From Glaciecola sp965660625 (lineage in GTDB: Bacteria; Pseudomonadota; Gammaproteobacteria; Enterobacterales; Alteromonadaceae): DNA of 64,000 bases. This document shows, piece after piece, positions 17,234-25,531 of the stretch; position 1 is the stretch's first letter, and every line of letters begins with the position of its first letter. The notes under the pieces are model-generated. The model did not search any database and was not told the origin of the DNA. It was given only the letters and a program-made list of their open reading frames with translations. The DNA is taken from positions 1-64,000 of the forward strand of contig CBFIAR010000017.1 of the NCBI GenBank assembly GCA_965660625.1, in the 5' to 3' direction. The translations under genes and the position numbers were made by a program.

Positions 17234-18065
17234 TTTGCTTATAAAAACCGGATGTCACTAACCAACTCAACTTTTGTAATTGTAATGCAACGTTTTTGTC
17301 CAGCCCAGCGGTGAAAATATTACCCTCGGGTGATTTTTGATATAAAGCAGAATAAAGAACGCAGGCCATTAAGTAGGTACCTGCTTCACTTGGATGCTTT
17401 AGGTCCTTTCGGTAAGTGAGCTCAGCACTCCCTGTTCCTTTGTTTTTTACACCTAACACGTCGGGCACGAACAGCTCAATGTTGGGTAATTTTTGTTCAG
17501 CTACCCAAAAAGCTAAGCCGGCAGGAACCACCAATACATCCATCTCGTTTGCTATGGATGTATAAGCATTGGCTAGTTCAATGCCCATTTCATATTGCCC
17601 TTTGTAGCCCCAAGTCATTAACAATATAGGTTGCAGTTGTTTATCTTTGACCATGTCGATTGCTTGCTTGACCGATTTTTTAAATTTACCCCGTTTTTTT
17701 GCATTAATAGGCTCATTGCTGTGGCCTTGCAGAATAACAGCCTCCCAAGTCCCTTTGGGTTTGCTTAACAGGTAGGCTAAGTCGTCCAGATGTTCATGTA
17801 TATGACCGCCTGACAGCGTGGATAAACGCAATCTATTCTTGCCAACCTGCCATTCACCGTTGGCTCTAATTAAACTGCCAAGATGGTTATGTACGCCATT
17901 ATTATAAAAGCTGAAGCTATTGCCTATAAATAGCGCTTTTTTGACCGCCGCACTGGGCACGATATTGGCTTGAATGGTGCTTGGTTTTGACACTTCAGCA
18001 AAAACTTGCAGTGACCATAAAGCCAACATAGTGACGGTTAATAGTTTGCGTAAAAAACGGGTCAT
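17223..18065 (-). CDS. Exported SGNH/GDSL-like hydrolase (DUF4886-like)
   Basis: 280 aa. ATG at 18065 is chosen because AAGGGGAT is just upstream and the protein then opens with a signal peptide (MTRFLRKLLTVTMLALWSLQVFA). An upstream ATG at 18083 overlapping the transporter stop (ATGA) is the alternative; the longer frame is only antisense-like carry-over of the transporter. SGNH features: LFIGNSFSFYNNG (block I, nucleophile Ser), LQGHSNEP, and a C-terminal DLKHPSEAGTYLMA with Asp and His of the triad. It is probably a periplasmic esterase or deacylase of unknown substrate. Confidence 0.78.
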   Translation of the reverse strand: MTRFLRKLLTVTMLALWSLQVFAEVSKPSTIQANIVPSAAVKKALFIGNSFSFYNNGVHNHLGSLIRANGEWQVGKNRLRLSTLSGGHIHEHLDDLAYLLSKPKGTWEAVILQGHSNEPINAKKRGKFKKSVKQAIDMVKDKQLQPILLMTWGYKGQYEMGIELANAYTSIANEMDVLVVPAGLAFWVAEQKLPNIELFVPDVLGVKNKGTGSAELTYRKDLKHPSEAGTYLMACVLYSALYQKSPEGNIFTAGLDKNVALQLQKLSWLVTSGFYKQNEG

Positions 18066-18079
18066 ATCTATCCCCTTGT

Positions 18080-19561
18080 TCATGAAAATACCCAAGGCGC
18101 GAGCCACACGGAAACGAAACTCAATAGCACCATACCAATAATATTGAGGATCAAACCTGCGCGCACCATTTGTGGAATAGTTAATACACCTGAGGCAAAT
18201 ACAATTGCGTTTGGTGGGGTGGCAACAGGAAGCATAAATGCACAACTTGCAGCTAGGGTGATGGGAACACACAGTAATAATGGCGACACACCAAGCTCTA
18301 AAGCAACAGCGGCAACCACTGGCAAGAAAGTTGCTGCTGTGGCGACATTGCTGGTCAGTTCAGTGAGAAAAATAACCAAGCCGGTGGCTGCAATAATTAA
18401 GGCAAAAATACCGAATGTATCTAAATAGGTGAGATTACCTCCCAGCCAAGCTGCCAAGCCGGTGGATGAGACAGCGGCGGCTAAACTTAAGCCACCACCA
18501 AATAAAATCAGTACGCCCCAAGGTAAGCGATTCACATCATGCCAAATCATCAATTGCGGCTGTGTTCGGTCGCCACTAGGTAATAAGAAAAGCAACAGTG
18601 CTGCGCTCATAACAATACCGGTATCGGTCAGAAAATCGATGCCCAGTAAAGCGGAAATCGGTCGCCGAGCAATCCAAAATAAGACAACCAGTGAAAATAC
18701 CACTGCCACGCGTTTTTCTGCGCGGCTCATCGGGCCTAATTCGTTGCGTAATTTAGTTAGATGCTGGTTAACCGCCGGGTTAGCTGGAATATCAATGTTA
18801 AAACTCCATCGTGTTAAGGAATACCAAGCTAATGGAAGCATGCATAACATAACCGGCACGCCTACTAACATCCAACTGGCGAAGGTAATTTTGATATCGT
18901 AGTTTTCACTTAAGAAAGCAGCAAGCAAGGCATTCGGTGGTGTGCCAACGAGGGTGGCTAAACCACCAATGGTTGCTGCATAGGCGAGGCCTAATAGCAT
19001 GGCTGCTTGAAATGCTTTGGTTTGCTTTGCATCTAAATGTGTATTGTGGTCGGCAATCACTTTTGCGACCGACAACGCAATTGGCATGAGCATCATGGTG
19101 GTGGATGTGTTTGTCATCCACATTGACAACAGCGCAGCGACAATCATAAAACCGCCAATCAGCATCCGACCGTCGGTGCCGGTGTAGCTTAGAATTACCA
19201 ATGCAATGCGCTTGTGAAGGTCCCAGCGTTCCACCGCCAGCGCCAATATAAATGCACCTAAAAATAGATAAATAATGGGGTTGGCGTAAGCGGCGGTTGC
19301 TTCAGCCAAACTACTGATCCCCAAAAATGGAAAGGTCACGATAGGTAAAAATGCGGTGACGGGAACCGGAACCGCCTCGGTTGCCCACCAGATTGCCATC
19401 CAAATGCCGACGGCGGCAACATGCCAAGCGGCAGGTTCCATGGTGCTTTGTGTGCTGCTAAATAGCATCATAATTAGGAAAACAAGCGGTCCTAACAGCA
19501 AACCGATATCTTGATATCGGGCGCGATGTAAATCTGTGATTTCAGGCAAGCTAGTGCTCAT
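18080..19561 (-). CDS. DASS (SLC13) family sodium/dicarboxylate symporter, copy 2
   Basis: 493 aa with the same two motifs (MTNTSTTMM, TSNVATAATFLP) and family signature (ATIGGLATLVGTPPN) as copy 1. Long identical runs between the two indicate a tandem duplication. Differences concentrate in the first 20 residues and in the loop around HNTHLDAKQTKAF. It precedes the SGNH gene with a 15-bp gap. It is separated from the TonB receptor gene by 80 bp containing a hairpin. Confidence 0.9.
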   Translation of the reverse strand: MSTSLPEITDLHRARYQDIGLLLGPLVFLIMMLFSSTQSTMEPAAWHVAAVGIWMAIWWATEAVPVPVTAFLPIVTFPFLGISSLAEATAAYANPIIYLFLGAFILALAVERWDLHKRIALVILSYTGTDGRMLIGGFMIVAALLSMWMTNTSTTMMLMPIALSVAKVIADHNTHLDAKQTKAFQAAMLLGLAYAATIGGLATLVGTPPNALLAAFLSENYDIKITFASWMLVGVPVMLCMLPLAWYSLTRWSFNIDIPANPAVNQHLTKLRNELGPMSRAEKRVAVVFSLVVLFWIARRPISALLGIDFLTDTGIVMSAALLLFLLPSGDRTQPQLMIWHDVNRLPWGVLILFGGGLSLAAAVSSTGLAAWLGGNLTYLDTFGIFALIIAATGLVIFLTELTSNVATAATFLPVVAAVALELGVSPLLLCVPITLAASCAFMLPVATPPNAIVFASGVLTIPQMVRAGLILNIIGMVLLSFVSVWLAPWVFS

Positions 19562-19601
19562 TCGATTACCTTGTAAATAATATGGGGAAAAGGCTTAGAT
19601 G

Positions 19602-19630
19602 GGCAGGCGTCTTTATACAGAGCGCCTGCC
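19602..19630. other. Intercistronic hairpin after the TonB receptor gene
   Basis: 8-bp perfect stem GGCAGGCG / CGCCTGCC, 13-nt loop, 11 bp after the receptor stop. There is no strong T-tract. It is a possible partial terminator or processing site, allowing more receptor than transporter mRNA. Confidence 0.5.
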
Positions 19631-19640
19631 GAAAATACTA

Positions 19641-22640
19641 CTAGAATTTAGATTGAAAATCTAAATAGTAGCTGCGACCGTAATCGCGGTGGGCATCAGA
19701 AGAGAAACCAAAGTAATTATCGGTCAGCGGTGCTCTCTCGTTGGTGAGATTACGAATACCTAGACGCAAACGGGTTTCAACGTTATTCATCTCAAATCGA
19801 TAGTCGAAGGTTGCGTTGTAAGTGGTCATTGCAGGTACGATGTAGCGTGTACCATCCTCAAGCGTGAGCGAACTTTGGTAAAAACTACCAATTTTGTTGC
19901 CACTGAGTGACGCACCAAAAGCATCTTTTCTCCAAGAGACTCTTGCAGAATGACGCTTCTCTTGGTTGCCGTCTTGGCCAATTAAGTCAGCGAAACCAGC
20001 GATCGGGTAACTGAGCGGAATTAAACCGTTTTCTTGAGCCTGCACCAGCGTGGCTGCATCACCGCCTGCCTGCTGTTCGAATTCTTCAATGAAAGATCCG
20101 TTGTAGCTAAACTTAAACTTACCTGCACTGGTATCTAAATCATAATAAACGCCAATGTCGTAGCCAGCTAAATTACGCTTATCTAGGTTGGCATACTGAT
20201 CGTCAATAAAGCGAATGTCGCCAGCCGGACAAATACCTGCCGCTTCATAGATTGCTGCTTCACCCGCACCCGCATCATCGCGCGATACTGCAGAGTTAAA
20301 CGTAGTCGAAGCACAGTTGGTGTTGCCATTTTCTAGTCTGAGGAATAAGTCTAATAGGGTATGGTTTTCTTCACCAAATAAGCCAATCGTATTTTCTTTT
20401 TCAATCGACCAGTAATCAAACGTCACGGTAATGTCTTCGTTGGGGGTGAATACAAAACCTAAGGATGTATTGATTGACTCTTCAGGCTCCAAGAAATCAC
20501 TGCCTTGGGCAATACGTTGCACTGAGTTTCGGCAATCTAAGGTGTTTTGATCCGGGTCGCCACCATTTTCGGCAGCGTATAAACAAGCAAAATCAGTACG
20601 CGTGTTATTACGTGCTACAACACTTTCATTAATGGTCACGAGGTTAGGTACTCGGTACGCTTCAGACCATGAACCCCTTAATAGTAATGACTCGATAGGA
20701 CGATAACCAAACGCTAATTTGCCAACCGTAGTATCACCCACATCAGAAAAATCTTCATAACGGATAGCGGCTTGCATATCAAAATTTTCAAACACAGGAA
20801 TTTGCAATTCAGCAAACACAGAAACCACATCTCTTTCACCCTTGCTATCTGGCGTTGGACTGGAGTTGACAACGTCAGAGACAAATGGATAGGTATCCCC
20901 TTCAAAGTCAGTGAAAGCAATAGTGCCGTCTAAACGGTCATCTCTATCATCAACAAAGCTTTCTTCACGATATTCAAAACCAACAACAAAGCCCAAAGGA
21001 CCGGCGGGCAATTCATAAATATCAGCATTGGCAAATTTGGCATCAATCATGGTGAGTTCTGTTTCACTTAAACGCACTACATCAATCAATGCGCGTTCAA
21101 TGTTTGAGTCGACACCGCCACTAAATGGATTGTAGGCTTCTGGGCTTGAGTCAAATAAAGCTTCAGTGATTAAGATATTGGATACCCGATTAGAAGTAAC
21201 ATCATCTTTGGTTGCTTTTGAATGCAAAAATGCGGCTTCCCAATCCCACTCACCAAATGAGCCTCTTAATCCTTGTAGGAATCGATAAGTATCACCGTCG
21301 TTGTTCACAATACGAGGTAATTCTGCAAAGCGGTAGTTATCAATTTCTAGCTCTAAGCCACTGCAGGGAACATCAGGAATGAGGGATGCGTCGAGTCGGT
21401 TGGGTGAACCACAAGGTCCAAATGGATTGTAATAATTTTCTGCACCAACGCGAAGTTTTGATGTTGTAAAAGGAGCAGTTGCATGTCGGCGTAAATTCGT
21501 TTTTGATTGATAATAGGACAGCTCAGTAAAGCTTTCCATGCCATTTTCGAATTCATGATTAACAAAAACAAATAGGCTTGAACGTTGTAGTTTTGAACTT
21601 AAGTCGCGGTCAGCATTCAAGTTAAGGCGATAGGTACCTTGGCCGTCAATGCCACCGCAAGTGGTTGCATTTAAAACATATTGGCAACGTTCATCGCCAA
21701 TAGGGTAGGTTTCAAATTCGCCTGCTCCATCAGTAAAAATGTTTCTAACACCTGCGCCAGAGGCACTGCTGATTAAATCAAATTGCCCATATAGCGAGTT
21801 AGCTGTATCGTTTCTAAATGCAGTATCGCCAAACCAAAGAGAGTCCTCAGGTACGCGATCTCTAAAATCTGAATCGGCCCATCTTGGATCATCTTGTGAA
21901 TTCACCCTGTCACGCGAATAGTAGTTGAAAAACGCACTGACATTGGTTCGTCCATTATTGAAATCTTTACCCCATTCAACCGTCAGAGTTTGCTCATCGC
22001 GTGGGATTTCATCGTACTCAGCCCAACGCCCAGATACGGTGAGGCCAACGAAGTTAGATTTCACAACGTGGTTGACGACACCTGCAACCGCATCAGCACC
22101 ATAAATTGCGGAAGCGCCGTCGCGCAACACTTCGACTCTGCTCAGGCCGGCGATAGGAATGGTATTAATATTAACTGAATTAACTGGAACGAAACTACCG
22201 CCTACTTCTTCTGTTTGGTAAGAAGCGGCATTAACCATTCTGCGGCCATTCAGTAGAACTAAGGTGTTACCTGTTCCCAAGTTTCTTAGGTTATAGGTAC
22301 CGATGTCACCGCGCGCCGCGTTAACGCCGCCACCAATATTTGCGGCTTCATTAAAAAAGTTTTGACCATTCTCAGGGATAATTTGCAGTAAATCATCTAA
22401 AGAATCTAAGCCAAGTTCACCTATTGCTTCAGAGTCGATAACTGAAACTGCAAGGGCTTCAGCAACTTGACCGCCGCGTATATTTGAACCAATAACCTGT
22501 ATTTTCTCCACTGTATCTTCAGCTTTCTTTTCACCAACTTCTTGCGCAAAAGCGGATACTGAGATTGCTGACGCAATAGTGAGAGATAACAAGGTGGGTG
22601 TGAACGTGCGTAATTTATTGTGTTGAGCGTGTCTCTTCAT
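19641..22640 (-). CDS. TonB-dependent outer-membrane receptor
   Basis: 999 aa. Signal peptide (to VSAFAQ), then a TonB-box/plug region (EKIQVIGSNIRGG; DSLDDLLQIIPENG; YNLRNLGTGNTLVLLNGRRMV; VEVLRDGASAIYGADAVAGVVN), and a large 22-strand barrel ending in an aromatic C-terminus (YYLDFQSKF). There is no N-terminal STN signalling domain, unlike transducers of the FecA type. The plug style is that of Alteromonadales and Xanthomonas receptors for peptides or carbohydrates rather than classical siderophore receptors. Genes for sigma and anti-sigma factors lie upstream, hydrolases and transporters downstream. The ligand is unknown. Confidence 0.93.
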   Translation of the reverse strand: MKRHAQHNKLRTFTPTLLSLTIASAISVSAFAQEVGEKKAEDTVEKIQVIGSNIRGGQVAEALAVSVIDSEAIGELGLDSLDDLLQIIPENGQNFFNEAANIGGGVNAARGDIGTYNLRNLGTGNTLVLLNGRRMVNAASYQTEEVGGSFVPVNSVNINTIPIAGLSRVEVLRDGASAIYGADAVAGVVNHVVKSNFVGLTVSGRWAEYDEIPRDEQTLTVEWGKDFNNGRTNVSAFFNYYSRDRVNSQDDPRWADSDFRDRVPEDSLWFGDTAFRNDTANSLYGQFDLISSASGAGVRNIFTDGAGEFETYPIGDERCQYVLNATTCGGIDGQGTYRLNLNADRDLSSKLQRSSLFVFVNHEFENGMESFTELSYYQSKTNLRRHATAPFTTSKLRVGAENYYNPFGPCGSPNRLDASLIPDVPCSGLELEIDNYRFAELPRIVNNDGDTYRFLQGLRGSFGEWDWEAAFLHSKATKDDVTSNRVSNILITEALFDSSPEAYNPFSGGVDSNIERALIDVVRLSETELTMIDAKFANADIYELPAGPLGFVVGFEYREESFVDDRDDRLDGTIAFTDFEGDTYPFVSDVVNSSPTPDSKGERDVVSVFAELQIPVFENFDMQAAIRYEDFSDVGDTTVGKLAFGYRPIESLLLRGSWSEAYRVPNLVTINESVVARNNTRTDFACLYAAENGGDPDQNTLDCRNSVQRIAQGSDFLEPEESINTSLGFVFTPNEDITVTFDYWSIEKENTIGLFGEENHTLLDLFLRLENGNTNCASTTFNSAVSRDDAGAGEAAIYEAAGICPAGDIRFIDDQYANLDKRNLAGYDIGVYYDLDTSAGKFKFSYNGSFIEEFEQQAGGDAATLVQAQENGLIPLSYPIAGFADLIGQDGNQEKRHSARVSWRKDAFGASLSGNKIGSFYQSSLTLEDGTRYIVPAMTTYNATFDYRFEMNNVETRLRLGIRNLTNERAPLTDNYFGFSSDAHRDYGRSYYLDFQSKF

Positions 22641-22743
22641 GGGTGTTCCCGTTATTTTTATTTTTAGTTAACATCTCATTAACGCGCACAGAGCAAAAAA
22701 CCCCTATTAAAAAATAAAAATAAAGAAAGACAGAAGCGAAATT

Positions 22744-23184
22744 TTAAAACAAAGTTTGAATTGCAGGCACCATTAACCCACAAAGAATGATCCCAATAGT
22801 GAGGGGATATGCCCAAGCAGAGCTTGTTGTTTGTTCAGCAAAACTAGCTTCAGCTGGCAAAGGCTCGGTTACAGAAGGGAAGGGTAATACCACCGAATTC
22901 TCGATCATATCAGCCATGGATTTGGTGCAAGCGGTGCGAGCCCACATTTCAGATAACTCAAAATACGCTTGTTGATGAGATGGGTCAGCCTGCAACCAAT
23001 CAAAAAAACGTGTATGCGCATCTTGACTTGCGCCAGACAGCTGCGTCTGCTCAACTGCCGATTGATAGCCCATTTGCTCATCGCGCTGCCCATTATCGGG
23101 ATTATCAAGCAAAGCAATCCACGAAGCGGCTTGTGTTAGCACTTCATTAGATACTTCATAGCCTGACCATTCTTCTATGTTCAA
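22744..23184 (-). CDS. Minimal FecR-like anti-sigma protein (DUF4880-type), no periplasmic domain
   Basis: 146 aa. The N-terminal half has the cytosolic sigma-binding signature of FecR proteins (QAASWIALLDNPDN, then FFDWLQADPSHQQAYFELSEMWARTA). After a Pro-rich linker there is one C-terminal membrane helix (YPLTIGIILCGLMVPAIQTLF, 125-145), and the protein stops there. The usual 200-residue periplasmic FecR domain is missing, with no room for it before the receptor gene. The start overlaps the sigma-factor stop by 4 bp. Confidence 0.8.
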   Translation of the reverse strand: MNIEEWSGYEVSNEVLTQAASWIALLDNPDNGQRDEQMGYQSAVEQTQLSGASQDAHTRFFDWLQADPSHQQAYFELSEMWARTACTKSMADMIENSVVLPFPSVTEPLPAEASFAEQTTSSAWAYPLTIGIILCGLMVPAIQTLF

Positions 23185-23849
23185 GGGGCAACCTTTCTCA
23201 TTCGTGGAGCATCGTTTTCAGACACAAGCAGTTTGTTAACGTTTTGCTCGAGCATATACTTTCGACACAATATTAACCCCTTAGTGAGGTGGTTTTCTAC
23301 CGTTTTTGCAGAAATATTGAGCATGTGAGCAATTTCTTTATGCGACGTACCGTGCAACTTGCGTTGAATGAAGACCTGTCTGCAAATAGGAGGGAGGCGA
23401 TTGATCGCAGCGATGAGTCGCAAGTTGTCGTCTTCAGCAATGTATCTTTCTTCAGTATTGGATGCCGTTTTTTGATTGGCAATCGTGACGTGGCTAGGCG
23501 TTATTTGTTGAGACTCGGCGTATTTACCTTCTACGTTTTTATGTCGAAGCGCACTCAAGGCTAAGTTTTTTGAAATGATGGTGAGCATGGGCCTTAAGTT
23601 TCGGAGCAAAACCAAGTAGTCGTGATTGCTTGGTTTATCTTTGATCAATAAATACACTTTTAGATAGGCTTCCTGTGCTATCTCTTCTGCTTCGCTGGTA
23701 GAGATGATTTGACTCAAAAAACGCAGCAACGCGGTTTTTGATTCACGCATAAATATCGCCAAAGCATCATCGAGCGAGGTCTGACTAGTCTTAGTATTGT
23801 TGCTATTCAATGTTACTGACCTTTTACAAAGCGTATCTGCAGTTTCCAC
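23181..23849 (-). CDS. ECF-type RNA polymerase sigma factor
   Basis: 222 aa. Region 2 is seen around DDALAIFMRESKTALLRFLSQIISTSEAEEIAQEAYLKVY. Region 4 is NRLPPICRQVFIQRKLHGTSHKEIAHMLNISAKTVENHLTKGLILCR, a canonical sigma-70 r4/LuxR-like HTH. FecI-like by context. It is the first gene of a likely sigma-antisigma-receptor operon and is divergent from yqcA. It probably drives the downstream TonB receptor. Confidence 0.9.
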   Translation of the reverse strand: METADTLCKRSVTLNSNNTKTSQTSLDDALAIFMRESKTALLRFLSQIISTSEAEEIAQEAYLKVYLLIKDKPSNHDYLVLLRNLRPMLTIISKNLALSALRHKNVEGKYAESQQITPSHVTIANQKTASNTEERYIAEDDNLRLIAAINRLPPICRQVFIQRKLHGTSHKEIAHMLNISAKTVENHLTKGLILCRKYMLEQNVNKLLVSENDAPRMRKVAP

Positions 23850-24106
23850 TCCTTTTTTACCAATACCATTGTTCCATGTATTTTACAAATATTTTACAAG
23901 TAAGTGACATCTGGGATATTTCATTGGAAGTTCAGTTGCTGAATGGGAATTCATAACGCTTTAGGTGCAGCGCTAATGAGCGGTTTATTGGACTGGACAG
24001 TGGTTTCTGAAGGCCAGTTGCGTGTATACTATTTCCGAATTTTACAGATTTACATGATATGTTCGGCAGTGAATAGCCGTCATTCGTCAATAGGAGACAA
24101 AGTAAT

Positions 24107-24559
24107 ATGCGCAGTGTGAGTATTTTCGTTGGTTCAGTATATGGTAATGCCCAACATGTGGCAGAAGAAGTACAAACGATGTTTGCTAGTAAGGGTGTAG
24201 AGTCTGAGATATTCACTGACCCCGAAACATCCGACTTCAGCGAAGCGGAGTCAATAGTGGTGATCGCTTCTAGCACAGGGCAGGGCGATATACCGCCGAA
24301 TTTAGAGCTTTTCCACAGTGATTTACGCGACGAGTTTCCGTTGATGAATGGCAAGCCTTTCGCGGTTGCAGCGCTGGGCGACAGCAGTTACGGCGATAGC
24401 TTTTGCGGTGCTGGGCGTCAATTTCAGGAGTTGTTAGAAGAGCTACAGGGCAAGCCTGTTGCTAGCATGCTAGAAGTTGATGCGATTGAAACGCTGGCTG
24501 CTGAAGAGGAAATTGTGCCTTGGTTAGCAGGCTTAGTGGATCCGTTAACTGAGGCATAG
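24107..24559 (+). CDS. yqcA: Flavodoxin-like protein YqcA
   Basis: 150 aa (E. coli YqcA 149). FMN-binding flavodoxin fold: IFVGSVYGNAQHVAEE phosphate loop at the N-terminus, ASSTGQGDIPPN, and ALGDSSYGDSFCGAGRQF. It matches YqcA better than MioC (MYGN-type P-loop, LGDSSY, CNGGKQF-like segment). It is preceded by AGGAGAC. It is adjacent to truC in E. coli but 9.9 kb away here. The role is not established. Confidence 0.85.
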   Translation: MRSVSIFVGSVYGNAQHVAEEVQTMFASKGVESEIFTDPETSDFSEAESIVVIASSTGQGDIPPNLELFHSDLRDEFPLMNGKPFAVAALGDSSYGDSFCGAGRQFQELLEELQGKPVASMLEVDAIETLAAEEEIVPWLAGLVDPLTEA

Positions 24560-24657
24560 ATATTCAGTGTATTTGAGAGTATGAAGGCATAGATAACTGA
24601 GCAACAGTAGCTATGTCTTAGTAGCTATGCCTTTTTGACCGAATATCTAGCGAGAAA

Positions 24658-24682
24658 ACCCAGCGATATATAGTCGCTGGGT
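24658..24682 (-). terminator. dapD terminator
   Basis: Stem ACCCAGCGA / TCGCTGGGT (24658-24682) followed on the minus strand by TTTTC, 25 bp after the dapD stop. It may also act for the convergent yqcA transcript. Confidence 0.75.
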
Positions 24683-24706
24683 AAAACACTTATCGAGGCT
24701 GAAAAG

Positions 24707-25531
24707 TTACTCAGCGCCACGCAAAATTTCGTTAATACCCACTTTCGCTTTGGTTTTCGCATCCACTTTCTTGACGATGATGGCTGCATATAAGCTATGG
24801 GTTCCGCATGGGCTTGGTAAACTTCCTGACACAACCACCGACCCTGCTGGTACACGACCGTAAGTTATCGTGCCGGTCTCGCGGTCGTATATTCGGGTAC
24901 TTTGGCTAATATAAACGCCCATTGAAATAACGCAGCCTTCTTCAACGATAACGCCTTCAACCACTTCAGAGCGCGCGCCAATAAAGCAGTTGTCTTCAAT
25001 AATAGTTGGGTTTGCTTGCAGCGGTTCTAATACGCCACCAATGCCAACACCACCGGAAAGGTGAACGTTTTTACCAATTTGCGCACAAGAACCCACGGTT
25101 ACCCATGTATCGACCATGGTGCCTTCGTCTACGAATGCACCAATGTTGACGTAAGATGGCATAACAACTACGTTACGGCCAATGAATGAGCCTGTGCGAA
25201 CGGCTGCAGGTGGCACAACACGCATGCCCTCTGCGGCGAAACGTTCAGCCGTATAGTCTGTGAATTTTAAAGGGACTTTGTCGTAATAATTGGTTTCAGC
25301 ACCTTCAACAAGCTTGTTATCGTGCAATTTAAAGTAAAGTAATACGGCTTTTTTCAGCCATTCATTAACTTGCCACTCACCATTTATTTTTTCAGCAACT
25401 CTCGCCTTACCTGCATTCAGTAATTCAACGGCATCAGTCACTGCTGTTCTTATTTCTGCGCTGGCTGTGTTGGCCGTATAGGTGTCACGGGTATCAAATG
25501 CATTCTCGATGATGGATTGTAAATTGTTCAT
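24707..25531 (-). CDS. dapD: Tetrahydrodipicolinate N-succinyltransferase DapD
   Basis: 274 aa, same length as E. coli DapD. It transfers succinyl from succinyl-CoA to tetrahydrodipicolinate in lysine/diaminopimelate synthesis. It has an N-terminal helical domain (LQSIIENAFDTRD) and a left-handed beta-helix of hexapeptide repeats (GAFVDEGTMVDTWVTVGSC, GVGIGGVLEPLQANPTIIED), ending with the catalytic/CoA region. The start overlaps the glnD stop by 4 bp. Confidence 0.96.
   Translation of the reverse strand: MNNLQSIIENAFDTRDTYTANTASAEIRTAVTDAVELLNAGKARVAEKINGEWQVNEWLKKAVLLYFKLHDNKLVEGAETNYYDKVPLKFTDYTAERFAAEGMRVVPPAAVRTGSFIGRNVVVMPSYVNIGAFVDEGTMVDTWVTVGSCAQIGKNVHLSGGVGIGGVLEPLQANPTIIEDNCFIGARSEVVEGVIVEEGCVISMGVYISQSTRIYDRETGTITYGRVPAGSVVVSGSLPSPCGTHSLYAAIIVKKVDAKTKAKVGINEILRGAE

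Noticed and set aside
18083..18272. Upstream extension of the SGNH hydrolase frame
   Set aside because: It is the out-of-frame shadow of the end of the DASS transporter gene; the signal peptide and ribosome site begin at 18065.
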